Positions 27,358-35,616 of a stretch of DNA of 64,000 bases are shown in pieces. Source of the stretch: Natronosalvus vescus (GTDB taxonomy: Archaea; Halobacteriota; Halobacteria; Halobacteriales; Natrialbaceae); assembly GCF_023973145.1 (NCBI RefSeq), contig NZ_CP099546.1, forward strand, positions 310,001-374,000, read 5' to 3'. The notes under the pieces are model-generated. The model was not told the origin of the DNA and searched no databases. It saw only the letters and a program-made list of their open reading frames with translations. The position numbers and the translations under genes are program-made. Numbering within the stretch: the stretch's first letter is position 1; every line of letters starts with the position of its first letter.

Positions 27358-27408
27358 GCGTGAGCGTGTCGGCGCGGACGCTAAATCGTTTGGTATCGTG
27401 ACGGGTTG

Positions 27409-27684
27409 CTATCCCGGGGTCTCGGGGGATCGAATCCAGGGAGCGGTCACGACCACGTACACGGCCGCGCCACCAACGAGTATCACGTAATACGCCCAGC
27501 GGGGCCAGGCCGTCGAGAGAAAGAGGAGCGTGAGAAAGATCGTCCAGAGCCCGAGGACGACCAGATCAGTGAGCAGCCGAGCACCTCCGAGGAGGTACCT
27601 CGAGAGCGTTCGGTCGGTCGATCGGGAGCCGGTGGAATCGGTCGGTTCGGAGTCGGTGGAATCCGTGATTTCGGTACGTACCAT
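27409..27684 (-). CDS. Small membrane protein, unknown function
   Basis: The 91-residue product starts MVRTEITDSTDSEPTDSTG. A Ser/Thr/Asp-rich soluble N-terminus is followed by two predicted helices, LLTDLVVLGLWTIFLTLLFL and AYYVILVGGAAVYVVV. It begins 3 bp after the stop of the protease-like gene, so the two are probably one operon. No family was recognised with confidence. Confidence 0.62.
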   Translation of the reverse strand: MVRTEITDSTDSEPTDSTGSRSTDRTLSRYLLGGARLLTDLVVLGLWTIFLTLLFLSTAWPRWAYYVILVGGAAVYVVVTAPWIRSPETPG

Positions 27685-27686
27685 CG

Positions 27687-28859
27687 TTAGAAGTGATAGC
27701 CGTGCTGTTCGGTGAGGTGGTAGGCGGCGATTCCCCAGACGTAGCTCTGACCGGGCCACCACGTGCGGGCGTTGTTGAAACCGGCGATCAGGACGCTGTT
27801 ATCGTCGCCTTCCGGATCGGCGTGGAAGCTCACCGATCCGCTGTCGCCGTCTGTCATGTCGGTTTCCTCTCCCCATCGAAGCTGCCCCCGACGACAGATC
27901 GAACTCGTCACACAGGAGACGGCGTCAATCCCCTGGATGTCGCCGCTCGTTTCCCCCGTTAGCGCGCCGACCTTCCAGAGCGGTTCGCCCCTGGCGACCA
28001 GGTCAGCGAGCCCGAACCGGGTGTACTGACCCGTGATCTCGTAGCGCGCCTTCCCCTCGATGGTACTGCTCGGTTGGTACGCCCCCAGCGGCTCGATCGT
28101 CGCGACGTCGGCGACCGGGTAGCTGCCGACGACGGTCCCGAGTTCGACCCGCGACCCGTCCGAGAAGGGAAGGGTGACGAGTTCTCCTTCGGGGGCGTCG
28201 GATCTCCCAAAGGCGTGTTCGGCGGTCGAAAAGTATCGTTCTTGCCCCTCCGGATCGTACAGCGCCGGGCCAAGGGTTGCCATACTGTCCGCGGTTTCAC
28301 AGGCGTATCCCGCAGGAATCGCCGGGTTCGAGTCCGCTCGAGCGAGCCGCGGTTCAAGCACGGATCGATCCTCCTCGAGATTGTCGAGGTTACGGATCGC
28401 CTCGAAGTTGATCGAGACGCCGTCGGTAATCCGCTCGAGTGCTTCCCGCATTTGGGCCGGGTTGACGCTCACTTCGACGGTGATCGAGGCACTCTCGTCG
28501 CTGTAGCTCCCGGGGACGACGGCACTCCCCAGGTAGCCGGTGATCGTCGACTGGGCGAGCAACTCGTTGTATTCGAACGCCTTCGAGACCCGGTCGTACC
28601 ATGCCGCCGGCACCGACCGCGTACGGGTCTCCATCGACCAGGGGTCGTCCGGATCGGCTCGAACGAGAGCGGTGACGACTGGCACCTCGCCGTCGGGACT
28701 CGAGAGGAAGTCTTCGACCCCGAGAAACTGTGCGAGTCCGAGGGTGTATCCGGATGCGACGAGGGTTCGGAGAAACTCCCGACGATCCATACCGCGTGCG
28801 AGGCGCTCGCGGATCGACGCTAGTCGCTGTCCGGTCGTCTCATCACTGTCAGGAACCAT
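27687..28859 (-). CDS. Tat-exported protein with trypsin-like serine-protease features
   Basis: The 390-residue protein has a twin-arginine-like leader (MDRREFLRTLVASGYTLGLAQ). In the second half, YFSTAEHAFG resembles the catalytic-His motif of chymotrypsin-fold proteases (T-A-x-H), and MTDGDSGSVSF is a canonical G-D-S-G serine motif. AVSCVTSSICRRGQL could supply a disulfide. The first ~170 residues are an N-terminal region resembling a propeptide. A secreted S1-type protease is the best call; the catalytic Asp could not be fixed by eye. It is followed by a small membrane protein 3 bp later. Confidence 0.62.
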   Translation of the reverse strand: MVPDSDETTGQRLASIRERLARGMDRREFLRTLVASGYTLGLAQFLGVEDFLSSPDGEVPVVTALVRADPDDPWSMETRTRSVPAAWYDRVSKAFEYNELLAQSTITGYLGSAVVPGSYSDESASITVEVSVNPAQMREALERITDGVSINFEAIRNLDNLEEDRSVLEPRLARADSNPAIPAGYACETADSMATLGPALYDPEGQERYFSTAEHAFGRSDAPEGELVTLPFSDGSRVELGTVVGSYPVADVATIEPLGAYQPSSTIEGKARYEITGQYTRFGLADLVARGEPLWKVGALTGETSGDIQGIDAVSCVTSSICRRGQLRWGEETDMTDGDSGSVSFHADPEGDDNSVLIAGFNNARTWWPGQSYVWGIAAYHLTEQHGYHF

Positions 28860-29299
28860 CGTCTCGAGGGCCGCTCGTAGATGACGCTCCGACAGGGATA
28901 GCTAATTCTCCCGTACACCGACTGGTCGCTCGTTCAGATCATCCAATCGATACTTAACTACTGTCTGTATCAAGCCCAACACAAAGGATTGGTGACGCGA
29001 ATCGACATGGTGTCTCCGTGCTGGTGACCACGGGGACGCATGGCGCGAACCCCGGTTCCCCCTCGAACCGGGTTCCGTCTCTTCTCCCCTTTCCTGCCGA
29101 TCAGCGCTCGACCCACAGCCGACCGTTGGGCGAGACATACAGCGAATCGTTCGCATTTCGGTTCCGATCGACGCGCCACACGTGCACACGTGGTGGGGTC
29201 GCTCGTGACCACAGGAGGTTGCATCTCGAGTAGGGATCCGTTTCCTGCGGTCACCGCAAAAGGGAAAACGGTTTTTCCCCGCTCCTCGCAGAAATTGCC
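28860..29299. other. 440-bp intergenic region, no gene recognised
   Basis: Open frames here have no coding character. An imperfect hairpin (AACCCCGGTT...AACCGGGTT) lies at about 29047-29073, and CACGTGCACACGTG near 29178-29191 is a near-palindrome. The 3' part, with AAACGGTTTTTCC, is probably the promoter of the carboxyltransferase gene. Confidence 0.4.
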
Positions 29300-31048
29300 A
29301 TGGACGTTCGTATCGGATCGGGTGCATCCGCGGAGGAAGCGTCGGCGATCGGGGCGGCCCTCGCCGAGTACGTCGGCGACGAAGTCGAAGTGTACGTCGG
29401 TGATGGCGAGGAGCCCGCGGCCGTGGCCGAACCGCCGGAATCGGCGACGACCGACGACGGCAGCGAATCGCCGTCAGAACCAGCACCAGCCGCCGACCTC
29501 GGGCCGACCGAACGCGAGGAGAAACTCATCGAAGAGATCGAGGAGATCCTCGAGGGCGGCCACGAGAAGTACAAAGAACAGCTCCCCGATGAGGGGAAAC
29601 TGTTCGTGCGCGACCGTCTCGACCTCTGGTTCGACTCCGACGGCAGCGCGTTCCTCTTCGAGGACGGCCGGTTCGCCGAGTTCGACGCCGACGATCGCCT
29701 GCCCGCGGACGCGCTCATCACGGGCGGGGCGACGTTCGAGGGCCGCGACCTTCACTTCATGGCCAACGACTACACGGTCAAACGCGGCTCGATGGCCGCG
29801 AAGGGGGTCGAGAAGTTCCTTCGGATGCAACAGCGCGCGCTCAAGACCGGGCAGCCGGTGCTGTACCTGATGGACTCCTCGGGCGGTCGGATCGACCAGC
29901 AGACCGGCTTTTTCGCCAACCGAGAGGGGATCGGCAAGTACTATTACAACCACTCGATGCTCTCGGGGCGGGTACCCCAGATCTGCGTCCTCTACGGGCC
30001 GTGTATCGCCGGAGCGGCCTACACCCCCGTCTTCGCCGACTTCACGATCATGGTCGAGGGGATGTCCGCGATGGCGATCGCCTCTCCGCGGATGGTGCAG
30101 ATGGTCACCGGCGAGGAGATCAGCATGCAAGAACTCGGCGGCGCGCAGGTTCACTCCAGCGAATCCGGCTCGGCCGACCTCGTGGCGACCGACGAGGAAC
30201 ACGCCCGGAAACTCGTCGCCCAGCTGATTACCTACCTTCCCGACAACGCCGACGAACAGCCGCCGCAGATGGAACCTCGAGCCCCGTTGCATAGCCCGGA
30301 GGGAATCGACTCGATCGTCCCCCAGCACCCGAACCGGGGCTACGACATGGTCGACGTCATCGAGCGCGTCGTCGACGCGGGGAGCTACTTCGAACTCAGC
30401 CCCGACTACGGCAAGGAGATCATCACCGCTTACGCCCGTATCGACGGCCGTCCAGTCGGCATCGTCGCCAACCAGCCGGCCCACCGCGCGGGCGCGATCT
30501 TCCCCGACGCCGCCGAGAAGGCCGCCGAGTTCATCTGGAAGTCGGACGCGTTCAACATTCCACTGCTGTACCTGTGTGACACGCCCGGCTTCATGGCCGG
30601 CTCCCAGGTCGAGAAGGATGCCATCCTCGAGAAAGGGAAGAAGATGATCTACGCGACCTCCTCGGCAACCGTCCCCAAACAGACCGTGATCGTCCGGAAA
30701 GCCTACGGGGCGGGGATCTACGCGATGGGCGGGCCAGCCTACGATCCAGAGAGCGTCATCGGCCTCCCCTCGGGCGAAATCGCGATCATGGGGCCGGAGG
30801 CGGCTATCAACGCCGTCTACGCGCGCAAGCTGTCGGAGATCGAGGACGACGACGAGCGCGCCGAGATGGAACAGCAACTACGCGAGGAGTATCGCGAGGA
30901 CATCGACATCCACCGGATGGCCAGCGAGGTCGTCATCGACGAGATCGTCCCCCCGAGTTCGCTTCGGGACGAACTGGCCAATCGCTTTGCGTTCTACGAG
31001 GGCCTCGAGAAGGAGTTGCCGAGCAAGAAACACGGCACGATTCTGTAG
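29300..31048 (+). CDS. Acyl-CoA carboxylase carboxyltransferase subunit with extra N-terminal domain (PccB-like)
   Basis: The 582-residue protein's main body (from about residue 95) is a biotin-dependent carboxyltransferase: ARDRL-like FVRDRLDLWFD, LYLMDSSGGRIDQQTG, YGPCIAGAAYTPVFADF, HSSESGSADLVATDEEHA, PLLYLCDTPGFMAGSQVE and KAYGAGIYAMGGPAY. It transfers CO2 from biotin to propionyl- or acetyl-CoA-like substrates. The first ~45 residues (MDVRIGSGASAEEASAIGAALAEY) resemble the small epsilon/PccX subunit and are joined by an acidic Pro-rich linker. The biotin carboxylase and biotin carrier are not in the window. Confidence 0.88.
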   Translation: MDVRIGSGASAEEASAIGAALAEYVGDEVEVYVGDGEEPAAVAEPPESATTDDGSESPSEPAPAADLGPTEREEKLIEEIEEILEGGHEKYKEQLPDEGKLFVRDRLDLWFDSDGSAFLFEDGRFAEFDADDRLPADALITGGATFEGRDLHFMANDYTVKRGSMAAKGVEKFLRMQQRALKTGQPVLYLMDSSGGRIDQQTGFFANREGIGKYYYNHSMLSGRVPQICVLYGPCIAGAAYTPVFADFTIMVEGMSAMAIASPRMVQMVTGEEISMQELGGAQVHSSESGSADLVATDEEHARKLVAQLITYLPDNADEQPPQMEPRAPLHSPEGIDSIVPQHPNRGYDMVDVIERVVDAGSYFELSPDYGKEIITAYARIDGRPVGIVANQPAHRAGAIFPDAAEKAAEFIWKSDAFNIPLLYLCDTPGFMAGSQVEKDAILEKGKKMIYATSSATVPKQTVIVRKAYGAGIYAMGGPAYDPESVIGLPSGEIAIMGPEAAINAVYARKLSEIEDDDERAEMEQQLREEYREDIDIHRMASEVVIDEIVPPSSLRDELANRFAFYEGLEKELPSKKHGTIL

Positions 31049-31251
31049 GCGTCGTCGGCTTTGGAGTCCTCGAGTTGACACGCTGTCCGCCACACTTTGG
31101 CCCACTGTAGGGGATCGACAACCCTGGAATCATCAGGGTAACTTTCTGCTTACTCCGCAGTAACAGCCGCTTACACGCTCACTCGAGGCTCCATAACAAT
31201 AGCCCGGATCGCGGTAGCCGTGAACGCTCTCGGTGGCTGGGATCGACGACG

Positions 31252-31644
31252 ATGCGACGCCGGTTCGACTCCGGTGGGGAGCGTATGCGGTCTGACGGCC
31301 TCCAGTGGCGATGGCACCGCCGCCTCTCGATCGACCTCGAGCAGATGGACGACCTCGAGCGCCTGCTCTGGGTCGTCGTCGGCCTCTCGCTGGTCGGCGA
31401 TCTGGTGACGACGTTCGTCGGGCTACACCTCGGGCTGGCGGAATCGAACCCCGTCGCCCGCAACGCGATCGAACAGTGGGGGGTCTTCGGGATGCTCGCG
31501 CTGAAAGGGTTCGCGGTTGCCGTCGCCCTGCTCTGCCGGACGGTGCTCGAGCAGGCCTACCGGCCGATCATCCCGGCGGCGCTGGCGCTGCCGTGGGTGC
31601 TCGCGGTGTGTATCAACGTGTACATGATCTCGAGCGTGATGTGA
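31252..31644 (+). CDS. Small integral membrane protein (DUF5658-like)
   Basis: The 130-residue protein has three or four helices: LLWVVVGLSLVGDLVTTFVGLHLGL, WGVFGMLALKGFAVAVALLC, IIPAALALPWVLAVCINVYMI. The GDLVTTFxGL...AESNPVAR pattern resembles DUF5658-type haloarchaeal membrane proteins (from memory). Function unknown. ATG 31285 is an alternative start giving a shorter cytoplasmic tail. Confidence 0.65.
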   Translation: MRRRFDSGGERMRSDGLQWRWHRRLSIDLEQMDDLERLLWVVVGLSLVGDLVTTFVGLHLGLAESNPVARNAIEQWGVFGMLALKGFAVAVALLCRTVLEQAYRPIIPAALALPWVLAVCINVYMISSVM

Positions 31645-31739
31645 CTGCGGTGTGTGCGGTCGCCGGAACGGTGGCAGGCACGTTCGCCGGTGTGGTCGCC
31701 GATCACTCGTGATGCAGTCGCCGATCGCCCGCGATTCGG

Positions 31740-33101
31740 TCACCGATCGATCGTAGCCGACTCCGGAATCCGCACCGTCACGTCGGGCTGATTGTCCTGA
31801 TACTCTTCTCTCGAGACGGTGTACCGGTACAGGGTCGCGGGCTCGCCGTCCTGGACGCGCCAGTTGCGCACGCGTCCCTCACAGCCGCCGCCACGAGCCT
31901 CAGTGTAGCGGGTGATCGCCCGTCTGGAGCGCTCGTTCCCCTCGAGTACGGTGACCGTGACGACCTCGAGATCCAGGTGTTCGAACGCGAGTTCCATGAA
32001 CGCCGTCGCCCGCTCGCCCGAGTAGCCCCGTCCCCAGAAGGGTTTGCGCAGCCAGACGCCGAGGGTCATGGTTCGCGCCTCCCAGTCGATGCCGAACCCC
32101 GCGTCTCCGGCGAATTCGCCGTCACCGTCCTCGCCCGAACGGGGGTAGATGGCGTAGGAGCCGCCGGTCGATACATCCCACTTCTCGCTGACGTACTCGA
32201 GGAACTCGAGGGTCTCCTTCGGCGTCCGGTGGGGATCCCAGGTGAGGTACTCGGTGATCTCCTCGATGTCCGGATCCGACGAGCAGATCGCGTAGAGCGC
32301 GAACAGGCCGTCGGCGTCGACCGCGTCGGTGTGGAGCGCCTCGAGGCGAAGCCGATCGGTTTCGATCGTGCCGGGAAACAGCGGGTGGTCGTCGGTCGTC
32401 GCGGTCGTTTCGGCGGCGATGGGGCCGACGGTCGGTTCGGCTTCGGTGCTGACTTTGCTGGCTCGAGTCGTTCGATCCGCGCCTCGAGCAGCGTACTCCT
32501 CCCCTCGACTCGCCTCGAACTCCTCCCGTGCGATCGTATACCGGTGCAGATCGACCGGCTCGTCCTCGAGGGTGCGGACGTTGCGGAGGTGTCCCTCGTA
32601 CTGCCCGCCCGCGCGGTCGACGTACCGGTCGATGGCTCGCCGGGAGCGCTCGTTGTCGGGCAGACAGGAGACGGCGACCGCCTCGAGATCCAGTCGGTCG
32701 AAGGCCACCTCGAGCAAGGCACGAGCGCGTTCGCCGGAGTACCCCCGTCCCCAGAAGCGTTTCCGGAGGACGATGGCCAACTCGGCCAGGTGGCGATCCC
32801 AGTCGACGAAGATGGTGGTCGTCCCAGCGAAATCGCCGGCCCCGTCTTCGCCTTCTCGGGGACGGATCACGTACGTCGCCGCCGCTCCCTCCGCTCGCTT
32901 CTCGGCCACCGACTCGAGGAACTCGAGGGCGTCGTGTGGTGTCTCGTACGGCGAGAGCGGGACGTACTCGAACACCGATTCGTCCTCGAGGCCGTCCCGG
33001 GCATATGCGGCGTACAGTTCGTCGACGTCGATGCGATCCGGATCGGCCGCCTCGAGACGCAAGCGATCGGTCTCGAGTCGATCCGGGAAGAGCGTCGTCA
33101 T
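31740..33101 (-). CDS. Two-domain GNAT acetyltransferase (tandem RimJ/RimL type)
   Basis: The 453-residue protein contains two complete GNAT domains: FPDRLETDRLRLEAADPD ... FWGRGYSGERARALLEVAF at residues 1-205, and FPGTIETDRLRLEALHTD ... FWGRGYSGERATAFMELAF at about 240-445. Each has an acetyl-CoA pyrophosphate loop (R/K-x-x-G-R-G-Y-S-G) and NERSRRAI. A Ser/Thr/Ala-rich linker separates them. The copies are clearly a fused tandem duplication. The acceptor (protein N-terminus, aminosugar or small amine) is unknown. Confidence 0.88.
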   Translation of the reverse strand: MTTLFPDRLETDRLRLEAADPDRIDVDELYAAYARDGLEDESVFEYVPLSPYETPHDALEFLESVAEKRAEGAAATYVIRPREGEDGAGDFAGTTTIFVDWDRHLAELAIVLRKRFWGRGYSGERARALLEVAFDRLDLEAVAVSCLPDNERSRRAIDRYVDRAGGQYEGHLRNVRTLEDEPVDLHRYTIAREEFEASRGEEYAARGADRTTRASKVSTEAEPTVGPIAAETTATTDDHPLFPGTIETDRLRLEALHTDAVDADGLFALYAICSSDPDIEEITEYLTWDPHRTPKETLEFLEYVSEKWDVSTGGSYAIYPRSGEDGDGEFAGDAGFGIDWEARTMTLGVWLRKPFWGRGYSGERATAFMELAFEHLDLEVVTVTVLEGNERSRRAITRYTEARGGGCEGRVRNWRVQDGEPATLYRYTVSREEYQDNQPDVTVRIPESATIDR

Positions 33102-33241
33102 GCCCGTTCGGAAGTGCCGTGGGGTAAAAGTGGTAGCCCAGGCATGCGTGATTTTGACACGCTCTCACCCCCTGTTGACGATAACTATAATCTCTATGCC
33201 AATTCACTACAATTTTTGCAGTAATACAGATGGCCGTTTCG
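33102..33241. other. AT-richer intergenic spacer
   Basis: This is a 140-bp spacer between the GNAT gene start (minus) and the cohesin-domain gene end, locally A/T rich around 33180-33230 (ATAACTATAATCTC). It likely contains the GNAT promoter; no gene is seen. Confidence 0.35.
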
Positions 33242-34117
33242 TCACCGTTTGCTGGGGCCTCGAGCGTCGCGTCCACCGAGGCGAGCAATGCCGGCAAGAG
33301 CGACGAGCGTGGCGAGTAGTACCCCTGCACCGGCGACTGCCGTAAATCCGGAAATCGGATCATCGCTCTCGTCGGTCACCGCTCCATCGGCATCGTCGGC
33401 TTCAGTACCCGCATCGGCGTCGCTTTCGGAACCACTCGTTCCATCGACTCTGCCCTCGTCCGTGTCGTCGCCACCGTCCGTCTCGTTCTCGTCCGCCGTC
33501 ATCGACTCGAGGCTCTCTCGATCGCTCGGATCCGGATGATCGAACGGTTCGTGTGGTTCTCCACCGCCGTCGACCGAGACAGTCACCTCGCGATGGTGGA
33601 TCGCTAACGGGAACTTTCGCTCGAGGTAGACGCCCGAGTCGCCAAAGGAGAGCGTCGTCTCGTGGGCGGGGGCGTTCTCGAGCACGCGGACGGTTACCGT
33701 TGCCACGCGATCTTGTCCTTTGGCACCGTCGGCGACGGGATCACGTCGTTGCTCGAGGATCGCTGTACCGGCCTCGTGGGCGATCACCTGTTCCTCGGTG
33801 ATCTCCGTCTCGTCGCCCTGCTCGAGCCAGTCGCCGGACTCGATGGCGACGATCTCGAGGTAGTCGGGATGGTACTGGCCGACCAGTTCGAACGAGGCGA
33901 CGCCTTCGCCGCCGTGGCCACCCTCGCTTCGCATGACGACGTCGACTTCGAACGTCTCCCCTGGTTCGGCTTCGACCTCGTGGGGCGTCGGGTCGATCAC
34001 GGCGAGTTGGTCGCCTGCGGTGACGGAACCGCCCCCGACTGCGACGATGGCGAGCAGCCCCACCAGGAGGACGGCGACACCTACCCCGGCGAGGGCGAGA
34101 CGCCTGGCACTGGTCAT
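33242..34117 (-). CDS. Cohesin-domain surface protein with C-terminal membrane anchor
   Basis: The 291-residue protein has an N-terminal signal/anchor helix (LALAGVGVAVLLVGLLAIVAV), then a cohesin-like beta-sandwich (residues 35-180: VEAEPGETFEVDVVMRSEGG, VASFELVGQYHPDYLEIVAIES, ATVTVRVLENAPAHETTLSFGDSGV). An acidic linker and a C-terminal helix (TAVAGAGVLLATLVALAGIARL) complete it. It overlaps the upstream lipoprotein by ATGA. Cohesins bind dockerin partners in bacteria; in archaea their role is mostly unknown. It may assemble with the metal-binding lipoprotein encoded upstream. Confidence 0.78.
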   Translation of the reverse strand: MTSARRLALAGVGVAVLLVGLLAIVAVGGGSVTAGDQLAVIDPTPHEVEAEPGETFEVDVVMRSEGGHGGEGVASFELVGQYHPDYLEIVAIESGDWLEQGDETEITEEQVIAHEAGTAILEQRRDPVADGAKGQDRVATVTVRVLENAPAHETTLSFGDSGVYLERKFPLAIHHREVTVSVDGGGEPHEPFDHPDPSDRESLESMTADENETDGGDDTDEGRVDGTSGSESDADAGTEADDADGAVTDESDDPISGFTAVAGAGVLLATLVALAGIARLGGRDARGPSKR

Positions 34118-35337
34118 CTCGAGATCACCGTCGACATCGACGACATGTCGCGAAACGCCGTCTCGTATCCCCGGTGGCGCGAGACCTGCGGCGGGGTGAC
34201 CACCTCGAGGTCGAGGTTGGCTCCATCGGGTTCGGACTCGAGGACGACGCCGTAGTGGTGGCCGAGTTCGTGATCCATCGTCTCCGTGAGCGCGTGACCC
34301 TCGCCCTCGACCGTCACCTCGAGCGCCATCAGCGGGAGGACACAGCGGTTGTAGGGCGTTCGCGGGGAGACCGCGAGATACCAGCCGTCGTCGGCGAACC
34401 GGGTGTCGGACTCGAGGAGCGTGATTGCGAACGCGGCGTCGCCGCTCTCGAGGGTGTCCTGGTAGGTGCCGGGGAGGTCGTCGACCGGCGGGAGGGCGGA
34501 GTAGGGGATGGCGTGGCCGTCGTCGTGGTGCTCATCGCCGTGATCGTCGTGCTGGTCATCATCGCGATCGTCGTGGTGGCCGCCGTCGTCGCCATCACCG
34601 TGCCCCATCGGCTCGAGCGCCCCTCGCTCCCCCCACTCCTCTTCGGGGAAGTACTCGATATCGGTCGCCAGCGCCCGCAACTCGTCGTCGTACTCGAACT
34701 CGAACGCGAACTCGACGGCCTCCTCGAACCGTCCCTCGAACGCCCCGGTCTTGTGGACGCCCACGGGATTGATCCGACCCTCGACGCGATAGCTGCCGTC
34801 GCCCTCGAGGGCAACGTTGTCGCCGAAGTGAAACCCCATCTGCTGGGAGATCATCAACCAGGGTCGGTTCTCCGTGAGGAACTCCCCTTCCCGATAGAGT
34901 TCGAAGACGGGACTCGAGTCTAACGGCAGCACGTGGCCGGTCTCGCGATCCCAGGCGGTGACCATCAGGTGGACGTCGTCCTCGGCGGTCGGGTCGACGC
35001 GTTCGACGTCGGTTCCGTCGGTAAGCCAGAACGGGTGCGGGTAGGTGAGCATCGGCCCGATCAGGTAGTCGCCGGCCTCGACGGGCTCGAGCATCCGCAT
35101 CCGCTCGCGGTGGGTCGGGAGGTAGACGGCCTCTGGTGGGTCTTCGATCTCTGGAAACGCGAGGATGTCGTCGTTGCTGTCGCTGTCGCTGTCGTCACCG
35201 TCGTCGCTCTCTCCCTCTGATCCACCGTTCGAGTCGTCGTCATCGCCACCGAGACAACCAGCCAGGGCGAGCACACTGGCGCTGATGGCGCTAGACTCGA
35301 GCAGGCGACGACGCGAGACGTGACGATCGTCGGTCAT
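34114..35337 (-). CDS. Tat lipoprotein, P19/Tp34-like metal-transport protein
   Basis: The 407-residue protein has a twin-arginine/lipobox leader (SRRRLLESSAISASVLALAGC), an acidic Ser-rich linker, then a domain resembling the P19/Tp34 iron (copper)-binding family: YLPTHRERMRMLEPVEAGDYLIGPMLTYPHPFW and SQQMGFHFGDNVALEGDG. A His/Asp-rich stretch (about residues 250-280, HHDDRDDDQHDDHGDEHHDD) adds metal ligands. Anchored at the surface, it probably binds ferric iron or copper for uptake. The downstream cohesin gene is translationally coupled. Confidence 0.8.
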   Translation of the reverse strand: MTDDRHVSRRRLLESSAISASVLALAGCLGGDDDDSNGGSEGESDDGDDSDSDSNDDILAFPEIEDPPEAVYLPTHRERMRMLEPVEAGDYLIGPMLTYPHPFWLTDGTDVERVDPTAEDDVHLMVTAWDRETGHVLPLDSSPVFELYREGEFLTENRPWLMISQQMGFHFGDNVALEGDGSYRVEGRINPVGVHKTGAFEGRFEEAVEFAFEFEYDDELRALATDIEYFPEEEWGERGALEPMGHGDGDDGGHHDDRDDDQHDDHGDEHHDDGHAIPYSALPPVDDLPGTYQDTLESGDAAFAITLLESDTRFADDGWYLAVSPRTPYNRCVLPLMALEVTVEGEGHALTETMDHELGHHYGVVLESEPDGANLDLEVVTPPQVSRHRGYETAFRDMSSMSTVISR

Positions 35338-35616
35338 TCGATGGGTGAACTGAGTCGATTGAGCGGCTTACCGTTTGTCTTTTCGGCACCCTTTCGTATC
35401 GACCGACATCGTTTCGGAGTGTTCGGGACGGTACCCGTTCGGGTCGCGTTCGCCGCGTCCCGGATTCCACGGTCGTTCGACTCCGCTCACGTCCTGAAAA
35501 AGCGAACAGCTTCGTGAAGCGATAGTCATAAATTGACGTCTTCGAGGGGCGATGAACCCGATCCTCGAGCCAACCAAAATCAGGTGGGCGACGAACGAAC
35601 AATCGACCCGTCCGAA

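Noticed and set aside
29474-30877. Long minus-strand ORF opposite the carboxyltransferase
   Set aside because: The plus-strand frame matches carboxyltransferase motifs throughout; the minus frame has no motif.
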